A stretch of 64,000 nucleotides of DNA from Ailurus styani (taxonomy: Eukaryota > Chordata > Mammalia > Carnivora > Ailuridae). Within the stretch, counting starts at the first letter, position 1, and each line of letters starts with the position of its first letter. The notes beneath the pieces were generated by a model. It was not told the origin of the DNA and did not search any database. It saw nothing but the letters and a program-made list of their open reading frames with translations. Both the position numbers and the translations under genes were made by a program. The stretch lies in assembly GCA_002007465.1 (NCBI GenBank), contig LNAC01000004.1, forward strand, positions 283,705 to 347,704, given 5' to 3'. Of this stretch, positions 12,091 through 24,394 are shown piece after piece.

Positions 12091-12347
12091 TGAGGTTTGG
12101 GAAATATTCAATGCTTTTGAGAAAATCAAGAACAGAGTAAGTTTTATCTCCAATTTGCTTTAAACTTTTGCCTTGCTGTTTCCAAAATTATTATATCATA
12201 CTTTTCTTAAAATCACTCCTTTGAATCAAAAAAGCAGAGAAGACACAGAACAAACCTAAAGTTTGAACACCAAAAGATACGGTATTCTGCTGGGAAAAGT
12301 TGGGTTTTGTTATAAACACTATTTAAATTCAAGTGATAGCTGCTAAC

Positions 12348-12593
12348 CTGTGTTGTGTGCCTCTAGCTGTGACAGGGAGTTCACAGCCACTTTGCATAGT
12401 GAACAATACAGTAGTTTTTTGGCTTTTTCTTCTTCTGATTCAGAAACAGTACCAGGAGCTCCATTTGTGCTCTTCGAGGGAGAAGTGGCTGCTCCAGGTG
12501 GCAAGGGTGCTGTGCCAGATTTGAGGAGATAGGAGCCCCCTTCGGAGCCTGATGGCTGACTGCAACTGTTGACTTTTAGCTTCCCTTTGTCTT
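12348..12593 (-). CDS. ZNF385B: ZNF385B coding exon: Ser-rich linker and zinc finger 2 (first part)
   Basis: A 246-nt exon. The minus-strand acceptor is CTCTTAG before 12593 and the donor is ACAG|GTTAGC after 12348. Translation gives two bases completing a Glu codon, 81 full codons and one carried G. The first ~50 residues are a low-complexity Ser/Gly/Pro linker (DKGKLKVNSCSQPSGSEGG, later PLPPGAATSPSKSTNGAPGT). An acidic/basic stretch ESEEEKAKK follows, then the second finger LLYCSLCKVAVNSLSQLEAH with both cysteines (C-x2-C) and its first histidine. The second histidine is in the next exon (GSKHK). The linker differs from the human protein as I remember it at several Ser-rich positions, which fits a fast-diverging spacer, while the finger looks unchanged. 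No frame damage is seen. Confidence 0.94.
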
Positions 12594-12753
12594 CTAAGAG
12601 AGATGCAGAGAGATCATATTGAAGCTTCTATATTGTATCAACACATGGAGAATTGACATAGAGGAATTAAAGATAGAAAGTGGATTTCCATATATAGTTT
12701 TAATCTCCAGCACAGATTTAGTTCATTGAAGTTGATTGAAAAAGAACTCCATG

Positions 12754-12967
12754 GGCGCCTGGGTGGCTCAGTGGGTTAAAGCCTCTGCCTTCGGCTCAGG
12801 TCATGATCTCAGGGTCCTGGGATCGAGGCCCTCATCGGGCTCCCTGCTCAGCAGGGATCCTGTTTCCTCCTCTCTCTCTGCCTGCCTCTCTGCCTACTTG
12901 TGATCTGATCTCTCTCTGTGTGTCAAATAAATAAATAAAATCTTTAAAAAAGAAAAGAAAAGAAAAG
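12754..12967 (+). mobile_element. Young mustelid-type SINEC
   Basis: Near-intact element with the GTGGGTTAAAGCCTCTGCC head and an (AAAAG)n tail. AAAAAGAACTCCATG occurs at 12739-12753 and 12968-12982 as a perfect target-site duplication, so the insertion is recent. Confidence 0.95.
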
Positions 12968-13433
12968 AAAAAGAACTCCATGCCATCAGTTTCCAATATC
13001 AGCTCACCCCAAGATTATGATGACTTATGAAAAATGACTTTCTTTCTCCCATTGGTAGCAGGTAACTTTCTGAGATCCTTGAGTTGTAAATCATACTCCA
13101 GGGAAGTTTTTAATGTATAGGAAAACCAACTTCTTTCCGAGTACATGTTACGATGGTAATGTGAAATAACTCATTCATCAATGGTAGTTTCATTTGACTA
13201 TTCGTGCTTTCATTAGGACATGAATATAAAGTTAAAATTCAATTTTTATACCAAGTTAGCATTTTAACTTTGGGGTGTCGGGGTAGAGGTCAGGGAAGAA
13301 ACATGGTTTATTCTGGTATGGCTAGTTAAGTTTTTGGTGCTCTTTGAATGACAAAGCAATTTATCTAAAATACAAAATGCAAAGATTTCATTCATTATAC
13401 TTACGACCAGTCTAAATTATAAGTTGTGTGCTT

Positions 13434-13638
13434 TTTTTAAAAAATATTTTATTTCTTTATTTGACAGAGAGAGATAGAGAATGAGATCACAAGTAGGTTG
13501 AGAGGCAGGCAGAAAGAGAAGGAAGCAGGGTCCTTGCAGAGCAGGGAGCCTGATGCGGGCCTCTAACCCAGGACCCTGAGGTCATGACCTGAGCTGAAGG
13601 CAGAGGCTTTAACCCACTGAGGCACCCAGGCGCCTCCC
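13434..13638 (-). mobile_element. Mustelid-type SINEC
   Basis: Reverse orientation with AGGCTTTAACCCACTGAGGCACCC; a full-length GA-rich body is present. Confidence 0.92.
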
Positions 13639-13639
13639 C

Positions 13640-13740
13640 ACCTTTTTTTAAGTAAACTCTACCCCCAACTTGGGGCTCAAACTCATGATCCTGAGATCAA
13701 GAGTCACATGCTTTACCAGTTGAACCAGCCAGGCATCCCT
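13640..13740 (-). mobile_element. Old SINEC fragment
   Basis: Ends ACCAGTTGAACCAGCCAGGCATCCC after 'ttggggctcaaactcatgatcc'. An older truncated copy abutting the younger SINE. Confidence 0.75.
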
Positions 13741-14885
13741 AAAATTCTTAAGTTTTAAGTAATGACGTTCACCATAAGCACTGTATGAGGATTAGCCAAA
13801 TCATTTATAGACAACTTGTCATTTAGATCATGTAGCGACTAAATCCTTCTAATTCTCAAGGCCCACGTTGCAAGCTATAAGAAGGCTCAGAGTGACTTTA
13901 ATAGAATTTCACTCTTCAGGGTCCATTTGCTATTCAAGACAGGTTCTGTTCAGCGGTTCCTTTGGGAAAGAAACTGGAACTTCTTAGGCAACAGCCCAAT
14001 CCATCACACATGTAAACTGAGTAGAGCTGGTGCTCTCAGAAAATGTCTATTGATGTGTTGACAAACTCTTATTAAGAAGGGAAGGAAATTAAAACTGAAA
14101 ACTTATTTGTTAATTGTCCTACCTAATTTAGAACAGTGTACCATGGGCCTGATCACGGAAGAAGGAAAGAGTGACTGGAGGAACAGGAACACAATAGTGT
14201 GTGTCTGTTCTGCAGATGGGGCAAAGCCAAAGGTTTGATAGGCATTGAAAATAATGGGAGGTCATGTTTCTACCTGTTTGATTTCAGGATCAACAGTTGA
14301 TTTCCATCTGTTTTCCTGCATTGGGTACATCCAGGTCAAGACTAGCAAGGATTCTATAGATGCATTCCAGATCTGGATGGTGTTTGGATTAAGTAAATGC
14401 TCAGGTCCCTTTTTTATTCCCTGGAATATACAATGTATATTCCTTTTCAGCAAGTTTATTAAAATTTCAGGATGCCATGAAGTATGATGGAAAAGATCTT
14501 AGACTTTAACTAAACTGACCTCCGTAGTATGAGAGAAGGAAATAAAATCAATCTTCCCTAAATGGTAACAGTAAGTAAATTAGATTGAAGATTGTTTCAG
14601 GCTTGGAACTCTCTCACCTGTAAGGATCCCTCAGAGTGATTTTACAGTATTATAGAACTCACAGAGCAGTGAAATAATTCAGTAACCTTAACATTTGCAC
14701 CTATGGAATTACTCAGTTTCTTGTGATGAAACTCAAGTTATTGCATAGCAAAATCTTTGCTTCAGGCGTTTCATAAGATGTTTCACATAAATTTCATCAA
14801 AAGAATCTGACCTGTTTTAGTCATTTACTCATTCTCTCTCTTATTCGTATTTATTTTACTGTCTCTCATATTGATCTCCCTCATA
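13741..14885. other. Intronic, nothing recognised
   Basis: AT-rich unique-looking sequence. Open frames at 14245-14487 (+) and 14262-14453 (-) overlap on opposite strands and show no domain. Confidence 0.45.
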
Positions 14886-14889
14886 TCCT

Positions 14890-15075
14890 CTTATATTTAT
14901 ATAGAATGTTACAATTTACAAAGCACCATCACCTGCATTATTTTATTATCTCTCACAACAAACTTGTTAAGTAGGTAAGGCTGAAAATAATTATTCCCAT
15001 TTTAAAGATGAGAAAACTCAGGCTCCTCAAAATTGAATAATGTCCCACAGATTAGTAGGTGGCATAAATGAGCAT
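14890..15075 (+). mobile_element. MIR SINE
   Basis: 'tttattatctctcacaacaa', 'taagtaggtaaggct', 'cccattttaaagatgagaaaactcagg' and 'cccacagattagtaggtggca' follow the MIR core order. Confidence 0.75.
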
Positions 15076-15364
15076 GATGTTTTCTCTAACTATTCACTGG
15101 GTAGTGTATTCATCTTCCTGCACAAAGGGTGGACTTCATATGGCATTAACATTATAAAAGGCATATAGTGGTCACTGGAGATGTGATAAAGGTGTTGCTT
15201 TCTTTAGTTTTAAAGCACATTTGCCTTAAATGAAAATATCTAGCCTATTCAGTAATCATCGGATTCACAGAAGATGGACAGAATTATCTTTTTCTCTCTA
15301 TTCCTGTTTCCTTAAGAAAAATTAAACAGATTTCCTTTCCATATCTCCTTTTCCAAAGAGGTCA

Positions 15365-15720
15365 TTTATTCATTAACAAATGCATATTAACAAAATGCTA
15401 ATTGCTGACAATGTGCTAGACACTGAAGAGAATAGTAAATAAAGTAGGTATAGACTAAGAAAATAGAAGTTTAGCAGGGAAAATGAGATAGTCACTCAGA
15501 TCTCTAATTTACTACAGAAACTGGTAAGAGGCATGGGAGCACGAAGCAGGAAATGATTACTTCTGGTTAGGAAGAAAGAGACATTCTTCATAAAGGAAGT
15601 GATATTTTGGCCAGGTTTTAAGGTCAGATTTAGATAAGCATAGGAGGTGAGAAGGAGTAGGAAGTCAATGGCTAGATGTGGAAACGTGAGGAAATGCTTG
15701 GGTGTTAGAAAGCTTGGGGT
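15365..15720 (-). mobile_element. L2-type LINE 3' region, antisense
   Basis: Starts 'tttattcattaacaaatgcat' and 'acaatgtgctagacactgaag', then 'ggaagtgatattttggccagg', as in reverse-complement L2 3' ends. Diverged. Confidence 0.5.
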
Positions 15721-17100
15721 TTGCTTATTGAATACCTGCTAGCTCAGCATAGATGGTAGCAACAAGTGTAATGAGAGATATTATTATAACAATGAGTTGA
15801 ATCAGAAGGTAGACAGTAACTTAAAACTCGTAAAATGGATACTAAGGGAGGCCATTTTCCTTTCAAAATATTAAGAGATGTTATGTTTTACTTTTTATCC
15901 TCTAGATAGGCCAGAGTCTTAATCTTTGTGAATACAGGGATAAATGTTGACTTTGAAAATGTGTAAATGGTTCCATTATATTCAGGAAATTCTGCCACTG
16001 GATTGATACCAGCTAGTCGCTAAAGCAGATTCTAAAATCACCAAGGTAATAATATACTTAAATTTTGAAATTCTTTCTGGATGTACAAATTTATAAGCTT
16101 CAAAGTCTAATTTTATTATTTCTCATTTTAATTGCCTTATATTTTTTATCAAAATCCATTCTGTTATTTTCTGTTTCTTTTGGCATTTTTAAAAAGCCTC
16201 CTTATTTTGTATATTTGAAAGTTTAATGAATGTACTGTTTACTTCAGTTTCTTTTAATAAAGATGCATGTCATCTGGAACTTCTGGTTTCTGTGAATTCC
16301 ATTTTCAAGTATTCCCTCACTTAGTGTTAATTAGCAGGACTTCCGATTGTCTTCATTATTTTCTGATTACTCAAACACCTTTAGGTATTATCCTACAAGA
16401 CTCTGAAGCAAAATTTGCTTAGCTACATCAGAATTGCCCTTTGTAACAAATATCTGTAATTTATGCATCCAAGCGAATTTAATTCTTCAAGGTAGCTGTC
16501 CTGGAAGGTTCCACATTGATTTACTTATTTTCCAAAGTTCTAAGCATTTTGAAAATCTCCCATTTTGGAACTGTTTTCATATCTAGTCAATAAACCATGT
16601 GAAGGAAATTAGTCTTCAATATTTATTTGTCACAGCTACTTTTTACTCCAGAACTTTACCCAGATTAACCCACGTGTTCATCAAACTTAGCACTATATTC
16701 CTCAAATACAGCTCAGAGGACTAAAAATCTAAAACAGAAGATGAAAAGAACATGCCAGGGGTTCTGGAAGCAGCTTTCAGAAACTAATCCTGTTGGTAAC
16801 TACAAGACTCATGTCCATCCATAGGTCTTAATTTAAAAAACAAAATAATACTACAACTACACTGTAGATCTTATATTTTGAAGTAGAACTTTGGAAGCTA
16901 TAACCCAGTTTTTATGATTCCACTTACAAGGTTTACTCTTCAGTTTAATGTTACTAAGTTTTTTCTAACCAGGTTTCAATGGGGGTTTAATAACAGATAC
17001 ATATTTTATATAATAAATTTATGTTTGTTGTAGAAAATAAAGTCAGACAAAAATTTTTTAAAAATCGCCCATGATGCTATAACCTAAAATAAACTTTTTC
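15721..17100. other. Intronic, nothing recognised
   Basis: AT-rich; no gene, exon or clear repeat assigned. Confidence 0.45.
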
Positions 17101-17101
17101 G

Positions 17102-17285
17102 GTAAAGCACCAGATGGTAAAAATACATTAAGCTTTGTATGTCACACTGTTTCTGTTGCAACTATTAAGCTTTGCCATTATAGCAGGAAAGCAGCGACCA
17201 GCATGGCTGTGATCTAATAAAACTTTATTTACAAAAATAGGCAGCAGGCTAGATTTAGCCCACAGGTAGTAGTTTGCCAACACCT
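17102..17285 (+). mobile_element. Probable hAT-Charlie-type DNA transposon fossil
   Basis: Contains 'ataaaactttatttacaaaa', 'caggctagatttagcccaca' and 'gtagtttgccaacacctg', typical of a common mammalian non-autonomous element. The family name is uncertain. Confidence 0.6.
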
Positions 17286-18510
17286 GACATAGATTATTAT
17301 CATGATAACTGCTACTTCACACTATTTAGACAATAATATATGTGAATAGACAGAAACATGAGGTCACTAATATTTTTCTATTAACAATAAATCAAGAATA
17401 TCTTTTCAGGTCAGTAAATGCAGAGTTGGATCATGATTTATAACAAATGATATTTACTTATATGGGTGTACTATAATTTATTCAACTAATCTTCTTTGAT
17501 ATTTGGGTTATTTCTGGTTTGTACTTTTACCACGTTAAAAAGATACCATATGGCAGTTTGCATGCCTCGGAATGAAGGACACAAGCCCAAACTGAAAGTA
17601 ATTGGCATCAAGTATCTCAGCATCTGAGAGTAAGTCTCCAAGGAAACCCCAGATACAAACGTGTAACATTTCTATGACGTAGTAGAACTTAACCGGCTAC
17701 CAACATCCTATCATGCACTTCCCTAGACTATCCAAGGATCGGAGGACTCACTGGCATCATGAGCTTCTGTCCTGGTTGGATGCTTCTGAATCTAGCCAAA
17801 GTAGCAAAACCAGAAGTACATGTAAGAAAGGACACTGGCCATTTCATTTTTCAGTCTGGCAACTTCTGATCTTAGTCATCTGCCCCTTATACCAGATGAA
17901 GTAGGGGAAAGGAAGGCTGGGGACAGATGAGCTGGACCAAGAATGGTCAGAAGTTGAGGGACCTGTAATCTCACTTTGGCATGTCAAGGTTGCATGAGTT
18001 TTCTTTGGGTCAATAGGACATCTTGAAAGGCGGTCAGGCTTAAGCCCTGTTATTGATAACTGACAAGAAGGCTGAGCATCAGGACCCTGGCAGCAGGAGG
18101 CTGAGGAGTGGACTTCTCCGGTCTCGGGAACTGCAGGATTGGAAGAACCACATGAAGACCTTACACATGGTCTTCCAGAGAGAGAGAGCATCTGGACACC
18201 TGCCATGCAGAGGGCATCAATGACTGTCATTAAGTACAAAAACATTTACCCTTTCTTCTCTAGGTCCTACTCCTATCCCTAACAATTGGAAAGGGAAAGC
18301 ACTAGAGATGATAGGATGGGGAAGAAGGGAAGAGCAGGCTATGCCTCTTCCCATGGTCCAAACTGAGCCAGGAAGAAGGAAGTGTTCAGCTGGATAAGAA
18401 CCTAAAGTTTCAATAAGACCAAGACTTTCTGATATTTGATGTCTTTGAGGAATGAGAAAGGGATATTCAACAGAGGAAACAGGCAATCATGTTTGTACTC
18501 CACTGAATTC
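17286..18510. other. Intronic, unassigned, partly GC-richer
   Basis: 17440-17545 resembles an antisense L1M scrap. 17550-18250 is unique-looking with higher GC and a 133-codon minus-strand frame (17844-18245) that has no domain and no exon-like edges I can defend. Confidence 0.4.
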
Positions 18511-18519
18511 ATATATTCA

Positions 18520-18875
18520 GTAAACCAGTTTTATAAATAGCATTGTATATAGACATCTCTGTATACTTGCCTATTAATTTCCTCAGGACCTAAACTTTGA
18601 AGGGGAATTCCTAGCACAAAAAGCATGTACGTTTTCGAACTTGTGATGCACATTGCCAAATCGTCCCCCAGAATGGTTACACAAATTAATACTCTCAAAG
18701 CTCTCTGTCCATAAGAGAGGGCCAGCTTCTTTGTACCTTTATCAGATGAATTATCCATTGCCTTTGCCAATCTGACAGATGAAATACAGTACCTCATTGT
18801 TAACTTGATTTGCATTTTTATATTAAAGGGGTTGAATATCTTTTTACAGGATTAATGATGATTTGTGTTTCAAAG
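18520..18875 (-). mobile_element. Ancient L1 fragment
   Basis: Antisense L1 landmarks 'cacattgccaaatcgtccccc', 'ttgccaatctgacagatgaa' and 'cattgttaacttgatttgc' in the expected order. Confidence 0.65.
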
Positions 18876-18883
18876 TAATTTTT

Positions 18884-19078
18884 TAAAAAAGATTTTATTT
18901 ATTTATTTGACAGAGAGAGAGATCACAAGCAGGCAGAGAGGCAGGCAGAGAGAGAGAGAGAGGAGGAAGCATGCTCCCCGCTGAGCAGGGAGCCCGATGT
19001 GGGCCTCGATCCCAGGACCCTGAGATCATGACCTGAGCCGAAGGCAGATGCCCAATGACTGAGCCACTCAGGCGCCCT
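18884..19078 (-). mobile_element. SINEC with target-site duplication
   Basis: Reverse orientation, GA-rich body, ending GACTGAGCCACTCAGGCGCCC. Flanks TTCAAAGTAATTTTT and TTCAAACTAATTTTT match with one change. Confidence 0.92.
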
Positions 19079-19379
19079 TCAAACTAATTTTTTTTTTTAA
19101 ATTCTTAATTCTGAAAGGGAGCAAACTATTGAACTAAATGCATTTTTGACAGTTAAAAAATTTTACCTGTAATAAGAAGTAAACTTTACCATAATAACAA
19201 GCTTTCTCTTATACACGACTAGTAATGTTTGGAGCATGGTTCTTAGAAGCTGAATTCAGAGGCTCAATACTATTTAGGAAAGTTTGCTTTTATGTAAAGC
19301 AACAAATTGGCCTAATGACCACTCCAGGAAGTTCTATCTTAGAGTGATAGAAGTAATAATAATCCCAAATCAATGGCTG

Positions 19380-19492
19380 ACATGAATTGAATACTCACTA
19401 TAGACCAAGCACTGTGTAAAGAACTTATATTCATTATCTCATTTATTTTTCATATATACTAATGTGGTAGTTATTGTTATTATCTGTACCAT
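19380..19492 (+). mobile_element. MIR fragment
   Basis: 'tagaccaagcactgtgtaaa', 'ttcattatctcatttatttt' and 'tgtggtagttattgttatta' match the MIR left-middle region. Confidence 0.6.
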
Positions 19493-19496
19493 TTAA

Positions 19497-20395
19497 TTTC
19501 TTTTTTTACTGAGGTATAACTTATAAACTATAAAGTACATAAAGTTTAATGAATATACATATGCATACATTTGTTGAAACAGAAGATATAAGATATGTAG
19601 GAAATACAAGATGCAAAATACTGATACATAAGATATAAAGCTGTAGATGTTTACACCATCCTAGAGGGCTCCCCTGAACCTCCAATTAGTTGATACTCCC
19701 TCTCCCTCTAAGGTAACCACCATTCTCTTCTCTAACAACTTAGATCAGTTTTGCCTGTTTTTGAACTTCACAGAAGCAAAGTGTCTGGCTTCTTTCACTC
19801 AACATATGTCTATGAGATACATCCATGTTGAGGTACATAGAACTTTGTTTCTAAGAGCTGAAGGGTATTCCATTGTATGACTATGCCACCATTTATGCAT
19901 TTTGCTATTGATAAACATTTGGAATGTTTTCAGTTTGGGCTATTTTGAATAGTGTTACTATAAATATATATGGTTTTGGTAGACATAAAAACTCATTTAT
20001 GTTCAATGCATATGCATGGGAGTGGAATTGCTGGGCCATTAGATATATCGATCGATCTATCTATCATCTATGTATGTATGTATGTATGTATGTATCTATC
20101 TATCTATCCATCATCTATCAAGCTTTAGTAGATTCTAAAGACAGTTTTCCAAAATGGTTGTGATTTATATTCCTGCCAGCAATGCGTGAGAATTCCAGCT
20201 GTTGTGCATCCTCCCCAATACGTGGTATCAGTGCTGTCAGTCCTGGTTTTAGCCATTTGAGTGGAGGGGTGGTGGTGTCTCATTGAGGTTTCTGTTCTAT
20301 TTCTCTACTGACCAATGGTACTAAACACCTTTGCCTATTTTTATTGGCCAATTATATACCTTCTTCTGTGAAATGCTTGGTCAAATCTTGTGGTG
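19497..20395 (-). mobile_element. L1 (L1M-type) 3' region, antisense
   Basis: Continuous antisense L1 landmarks: 'actgaggtataacttataaa', 'tggcttctttcactcaacat', 'gagatacatccatgttg', 'gtattccattgtatgactat', 'gagtggaattgctgggcc', 'gttttccaaaatggttgtg' and 'ttagccatttgagtgg'. A tetranucleotide microsatellite is embedded in it. Confidence 0.85.
20043..20120 (+). repeat. (ATCT)n/(ATGT)n compound microsatellite
   Basis: Runs of ATCT and TATG units inside the L1 fragment. Confidence 0.93.
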
Positions 20396-21435
20396 GTGGT
20401 GTTTTTTAACCTGAGAAAAGTGCTCAGGAAACCAAGATCACAACTGTAACAGAATTGTTCTTTGTGCTTTCTGAGGTCACTGACATATTCTGCTTGTCAC
20501 TTCTTTGTACAACTAAAATTTCCTTTTTATACTTAGCATTTCACTAAAAAGAATTAGCAACAGAGGCATGCAGTGAAAGGACTTCTGGTCATATTCTTTC
20601 CTACATTCACAAGCACCTTGTCCAACATCTCATTATTATCCCCCCCCAAAAAAACAAAGCAATGTCTGCATTACTGCTTACCACTCATTAAATCAAGTTA
20701 GCTCCCTTTCATAAGGAATTCTGAAATCATTCTCCTCTGTTTTATCTTCCCACTTTCTGAATAATGAGAAATTAATGGATGTCCATCACAATACGTACTT
20801 CCTTACCAGTTGTGCAGTCTTGTGAGAAGTGAAGAGAAAGAAGTGAAGCTAAAAAGCCCGTGGGTCTGTATCAGACCAAAACTAAAACCAAAACCAAAAC
20901 AAAACCCCCCAAAAACCCCAAACCCCTAAAACTCTGCAAACCTATATACTTGCTGATTGGGGGGCTGTGGAAGACTTCCGAACCACTGGCTTCATTTGTC
21001 CCTTCTTTCTACACATTTGACACAGTAAAAGTGATGGAAACCACCAACTGATGACAGATATTTTAAAGTTTAAAGTGAGATAGCATTCAGACAGTTAATG
21101 GATTTGGGGGTGGGGGGAAGGCAGCGGTATGCAAGCTGCAAGATGAATAAGCCAATTTGGTACCTCGGCATTCTTTGCAAAACAAAATGTAATAAGAGAT
21201 GTTCAGATGCTACAGCGTCACTGTGTTGGTGGATGCACAAAGAAAGGGGCATTCATTTCTAGTATAACAAGTCTGCACCTAAAGGTGCAGGAAGAAAAGA
21301 CCAACATTGCAGATAAGGATCAGATACAACAGTCAGTTACCCCCTTTTATTTATTAGATGTTTTCCTGACAGGTATGTGCAAAAAAGATCTTGGAAAATT
21401 TGGTAATAATTTGAACGCACTATTTAAAAGAGGTT
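20396..21435. other. Intronic, unassigned
   Basis: No gene recognised. 20876-20930 is an A/C-only-rich simple stretch (AAAACC units). Confidence 0.45.
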
Positions 21436-21665
21436 TTTTTCTTTCAAATTTAAATTTTACTTAGTTAACGTACAGTGCAATATTGGTTTCTGGAGTAGAA
21501 TTCATTGATTCCTTACTTACAAACAACACCCAGGGCTCCACACAAGTGCCCTCCTTAATCCTCATCACCCACCTAAGCCCATCCCCCAGCCAGCTCCCTT
21601 TAGCAACCCTCAGTTCGTTTTCTACTGTTAACAGTCTCTTATGGTTTGTTTCCTCTTTCCCCTTT
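21436..21665 (-). mobile_element. Carnivore L1 3' UTR end, antisense
   Basis: 'aacacccagggctccac', 'agtgccctccttaatcctca', 'agcaaccctcagttcg' and 'tctcttatggtttgtttcc' match the 3' UTR of carnivore L1 read backwards. A 5'-truncated insertion. Confidence 0.85.
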
Positions 21666-21959
21666 TTAAAAGAATTTTTTGAAAGCATGGCTCTCTTGGC
21701 AATGCAATAACCACGTATCCTCATTTTAAAATTTTATAGTCTTACAGATTAGATTTGCTTAAATTAGAAACATATATAGTGAAAACTTATATAGCTGAAG
21801 AACAGGTCAATAAATCAGACAAAGGGGAAAACAGTAATTCTATAAGAGGAATAAACACAGTCAGTCAGCATCCCCATGGAAAATTTATCCTTCTTCTTAA
21901 GTTCCCTACCAATATTACCAACCTCTCATTAGCAAACGTCTAGTGTTCTGTTTCCTACA

Positions 21960-23480
21960 GAATGAGGAAGCTGGATGAGTTTGTCCTCGATGTTACATTT
22001 TCTTCCACTGGCACCTATTTCCTTTACATCTCTAAGTTAAAGGTATATGCTTCCAACTGTCTATCTTTTACAATTTTTTCTCTCTTTCCTATAGTTCTGG
22101 CTACTTTCTTCATGCTCAGTTCTTTCTTTCTGTTTACAAAATGCTGAAACTTCCATGTTCCAACAGTCATTCCCTGACTTTGTTTACTCCTGGAGTCTTC
22201 CACCTGTCTTCCCTTTGGTGCAGAACTTTAAGTGGTTATGTGAAGAGTGGCTCTTCTACTTCCTTTCTTTCTGTTTATCCTTACCCTCCTGAAAAACCAA
22301 TGGTCTCTCTTCAGTCTTCTCTTGTATTGGGCCCAAGTTCCTTCTTGAAATGCTTTCCCCCCTTGATGTCAACAGACACTGTCCTTGTCTGGTTCTCCTT
22401 CAACCTCTACCACATCCCCTTCATGAGCTTCTACTCTTTTGCCTGTCCCTAGTGTTGGCATTCCTCAAGATGGTGCTCTTGTCCTCTTTCAAGATGTTCT
22501 ATGATCTAATTCACTCTAATAACTTCTACCACATTGACAGATTCCTAAATCCATAGGTGAAATCTCTACCTTCCTCACAGGTTCAAGATCATTTTCCCCT
22601 TAGAGCCTGTGGGACATCTATTTTAGATGTTCCATGGGTATTTCAAACTCAACGTGCCTGGTACTAAATGAATGATCTCCACCTAGGGGCCCTTCCAAGT
22701 AGTCCCCTGATCAATCAATTACATTACTAGTTACAAATCAGAACTGTCAGCAATGACTCTTGAATTCTTCCTTCTCTTACCTTCTATGTTTAATGAATGA
22801 CCTAAGTTTATTGATACTATCTTCTTCTTTTTTTTTTTATGATTTTTTTTTTTAATTTATTTGACACAGAGAGAGAGATTACAAGTAGGCAGAGAGGCAG
22901 GCNATGATTTTTTTTTTTTTAATTTATTTGACACAGAGAGAGAGATTACAAGTAGGCAGAGAGGCAGGCAGAGAGACAGGGAGAGGAGGAAGCAGGCTCC
23001 CTGCTGAGCAGAGAGCCCGATGCGGGCCTCCATCCCAGGACGCTGAGATCATGACCTGAGCCAAAAGCAGCGGCTTTAACCCACTGAGCCACCCAGGCGC
23101 CCTATTGATACTATCTTCTAAATATTTCTTCTATCAGCCTTATTCACTCTTTATCCAGCAGATGTTTCTTCAGCATCTACTATGTGCCACTGCCTCATCT
23201 CAGGCCCTCATCCTCTCTGGATTACCATTAAACTTCTTTCTAGATCTTGTAACTTCTACTCCCCAAGCCCACCTCCTCTCTCCTTTCCTTGCCTATGCTC
23301 TCATAATCCTCTTCATATATTTTGATCTTGCATTAACTATAATTTTTCCACAGTTAAAATTATTACCAAGGTAGAGAGATTCTTGAGTCCTGCAACAATG
23401 TCCTAATTCATCTTTGTGCCCAATGTACAGAACACCATAGGTGGGCAATCAATATGTTGAAATAAGGAATGGTCAATTCA
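21960..23480 (+). mobile_element. L2-type LINE, interrupted by a SINE
   Basis: A long C/T-rich stretch with L2-like order: 'tgggtatttcaaactcaacg' near 22640, 'cactctttatccagcagatg' after the SINE, then 'tctttgtgcccaatgtacag' and 'gtgggcaatcaatatgttg' at the 3' end. Open frames at 22141-22556 and 23105-23374 are by-products of this composition. Confidence 0.6.
22825..23102 (-). mobile_element. Mustelid-type SINEC with an assembly duplication of its tail part
   Basis: The full SINE runs 22904-23102, ending GGCTTTAACCCACTGAGCCACC. Its first ~63 bases also appear at 22840-22902, joined by a single N at 22903. Outer copies of TATTGATACTATCTTCT flank the whole unit as target-site duplication, so only one SINE inserted. 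Confidence 0.9.
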
Positions 23481-23690
23481 AAGCAATGCCTTTTAGCCTC
23501 ACAAGTAAAAGTACTAGAAATTTACTATTAATGGCTGAATCATAGAGTGAAATAATTATAGAGAGAACAGACATTTCTGCTGTTGATTGCGAAAAATACT
23601 TGTATCATTGTTGTTGAAGATATATATAAGCAATCAATATTTAACGTCATTTGAGGTTGAAATAATTCTCTTAAGAATGGGTCTCCTTAA

Positions 23691-23891
23691 GAACCTAGAT
23701 GTCCATCAACAGATGAATGGATAAAGAAGATGTGGTATATATATACAATGGAATACTATGCAGCTATCAAAAGAAACGAAATCTTGCCGTTTGCAACGAC
23801 ATGGATGGAACTGGAGGGTATTATGCTGAGCGAAATAAGTCAATCAGAGAAAGACAATTATCATATGATCTCTCTGATATGAGGAACTTGA
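23691..23891 (+). mobile_element. Carnivore L1 ORF2 3' end, running into a gap
   Basis: Sense-strand L1 landmarks: 'gatgtccatcaacagatgaa', 'tacaatggaatactatgcag', 'gcaacgacatggatggaact' and 'gaaataagtcaatcagagaa'. It is cut at the gap starting at 23892. The reading frame here is L1 remnant, not a host gene. Confidence 0.92.
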
Positions 23892-24189
23892 NNNNNNNNN
23901 NNNNNNNNNNNNNNNNNNNNNNNNNNNNNNNNNNNNNNNNNNNNNNNNNNNNNNNNNNNNNNNNNNNNNNNNNNNNNNNNNNNNNNNNNNNNNNNNNNNN
24001 NNNNNNNNNNNNNNNNNNNNNNNNNNNNNNNNNNNNNNNNNNNNNNNNNNNNNNNNNNNNNNNNNNNNNNNNNNNNNNNNNNNNNNNNNNNNNNNNNNNN
24101 NNNNNNNNNNNNNNNNNNNNNNNNNNNNNNNNNNNNNNNNNNNNNNNNNNNNNNNNNNNNNNNNNNNNNNNNNNNNNNNNNNNNNNNNN
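23892..24189. other. Assembly gap (298 N)
   Basis: N run between an L1 and a SINE; the missing bases are probably repeat sequence. A further single N lies at 24394. Confidence 0.95.
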
Positions 24190-24378
24190 TTAAGTTAAAG
24201 CCTCTGCCTTCGGCTCAGGTCATGATCTCAGGGTCCTGGGATGGAGGCCCGCATCGGGCTCTCTGCTCAGCAGGGAGCCTGCTTCCTCCTCTCCCTGTCT
24301 CTCTGCCTGCCTCTCTGCCTACTTGTAATCTCTCTCTCTGTGTCAAATAAATAAATAAATACTTAAAAATTTTATTAA
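24190..24378 (+). mobile_element. Mustelid-type SINEC missing its head at the gap
   Basis: Begins at GTTAAAGCCTCTGCCTTCGG and ends with AAATAAATAAATA and a T/A-rich tail. Confidence 0.92.
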
Positions 24379-24394
24379 ATTTTATTTTTATTTN

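Noticed and set aside
23717..24193. 158-codon frame
   Set aside because: Its readable part is the end of carnivore L1 ORF2 and the rest is gap.
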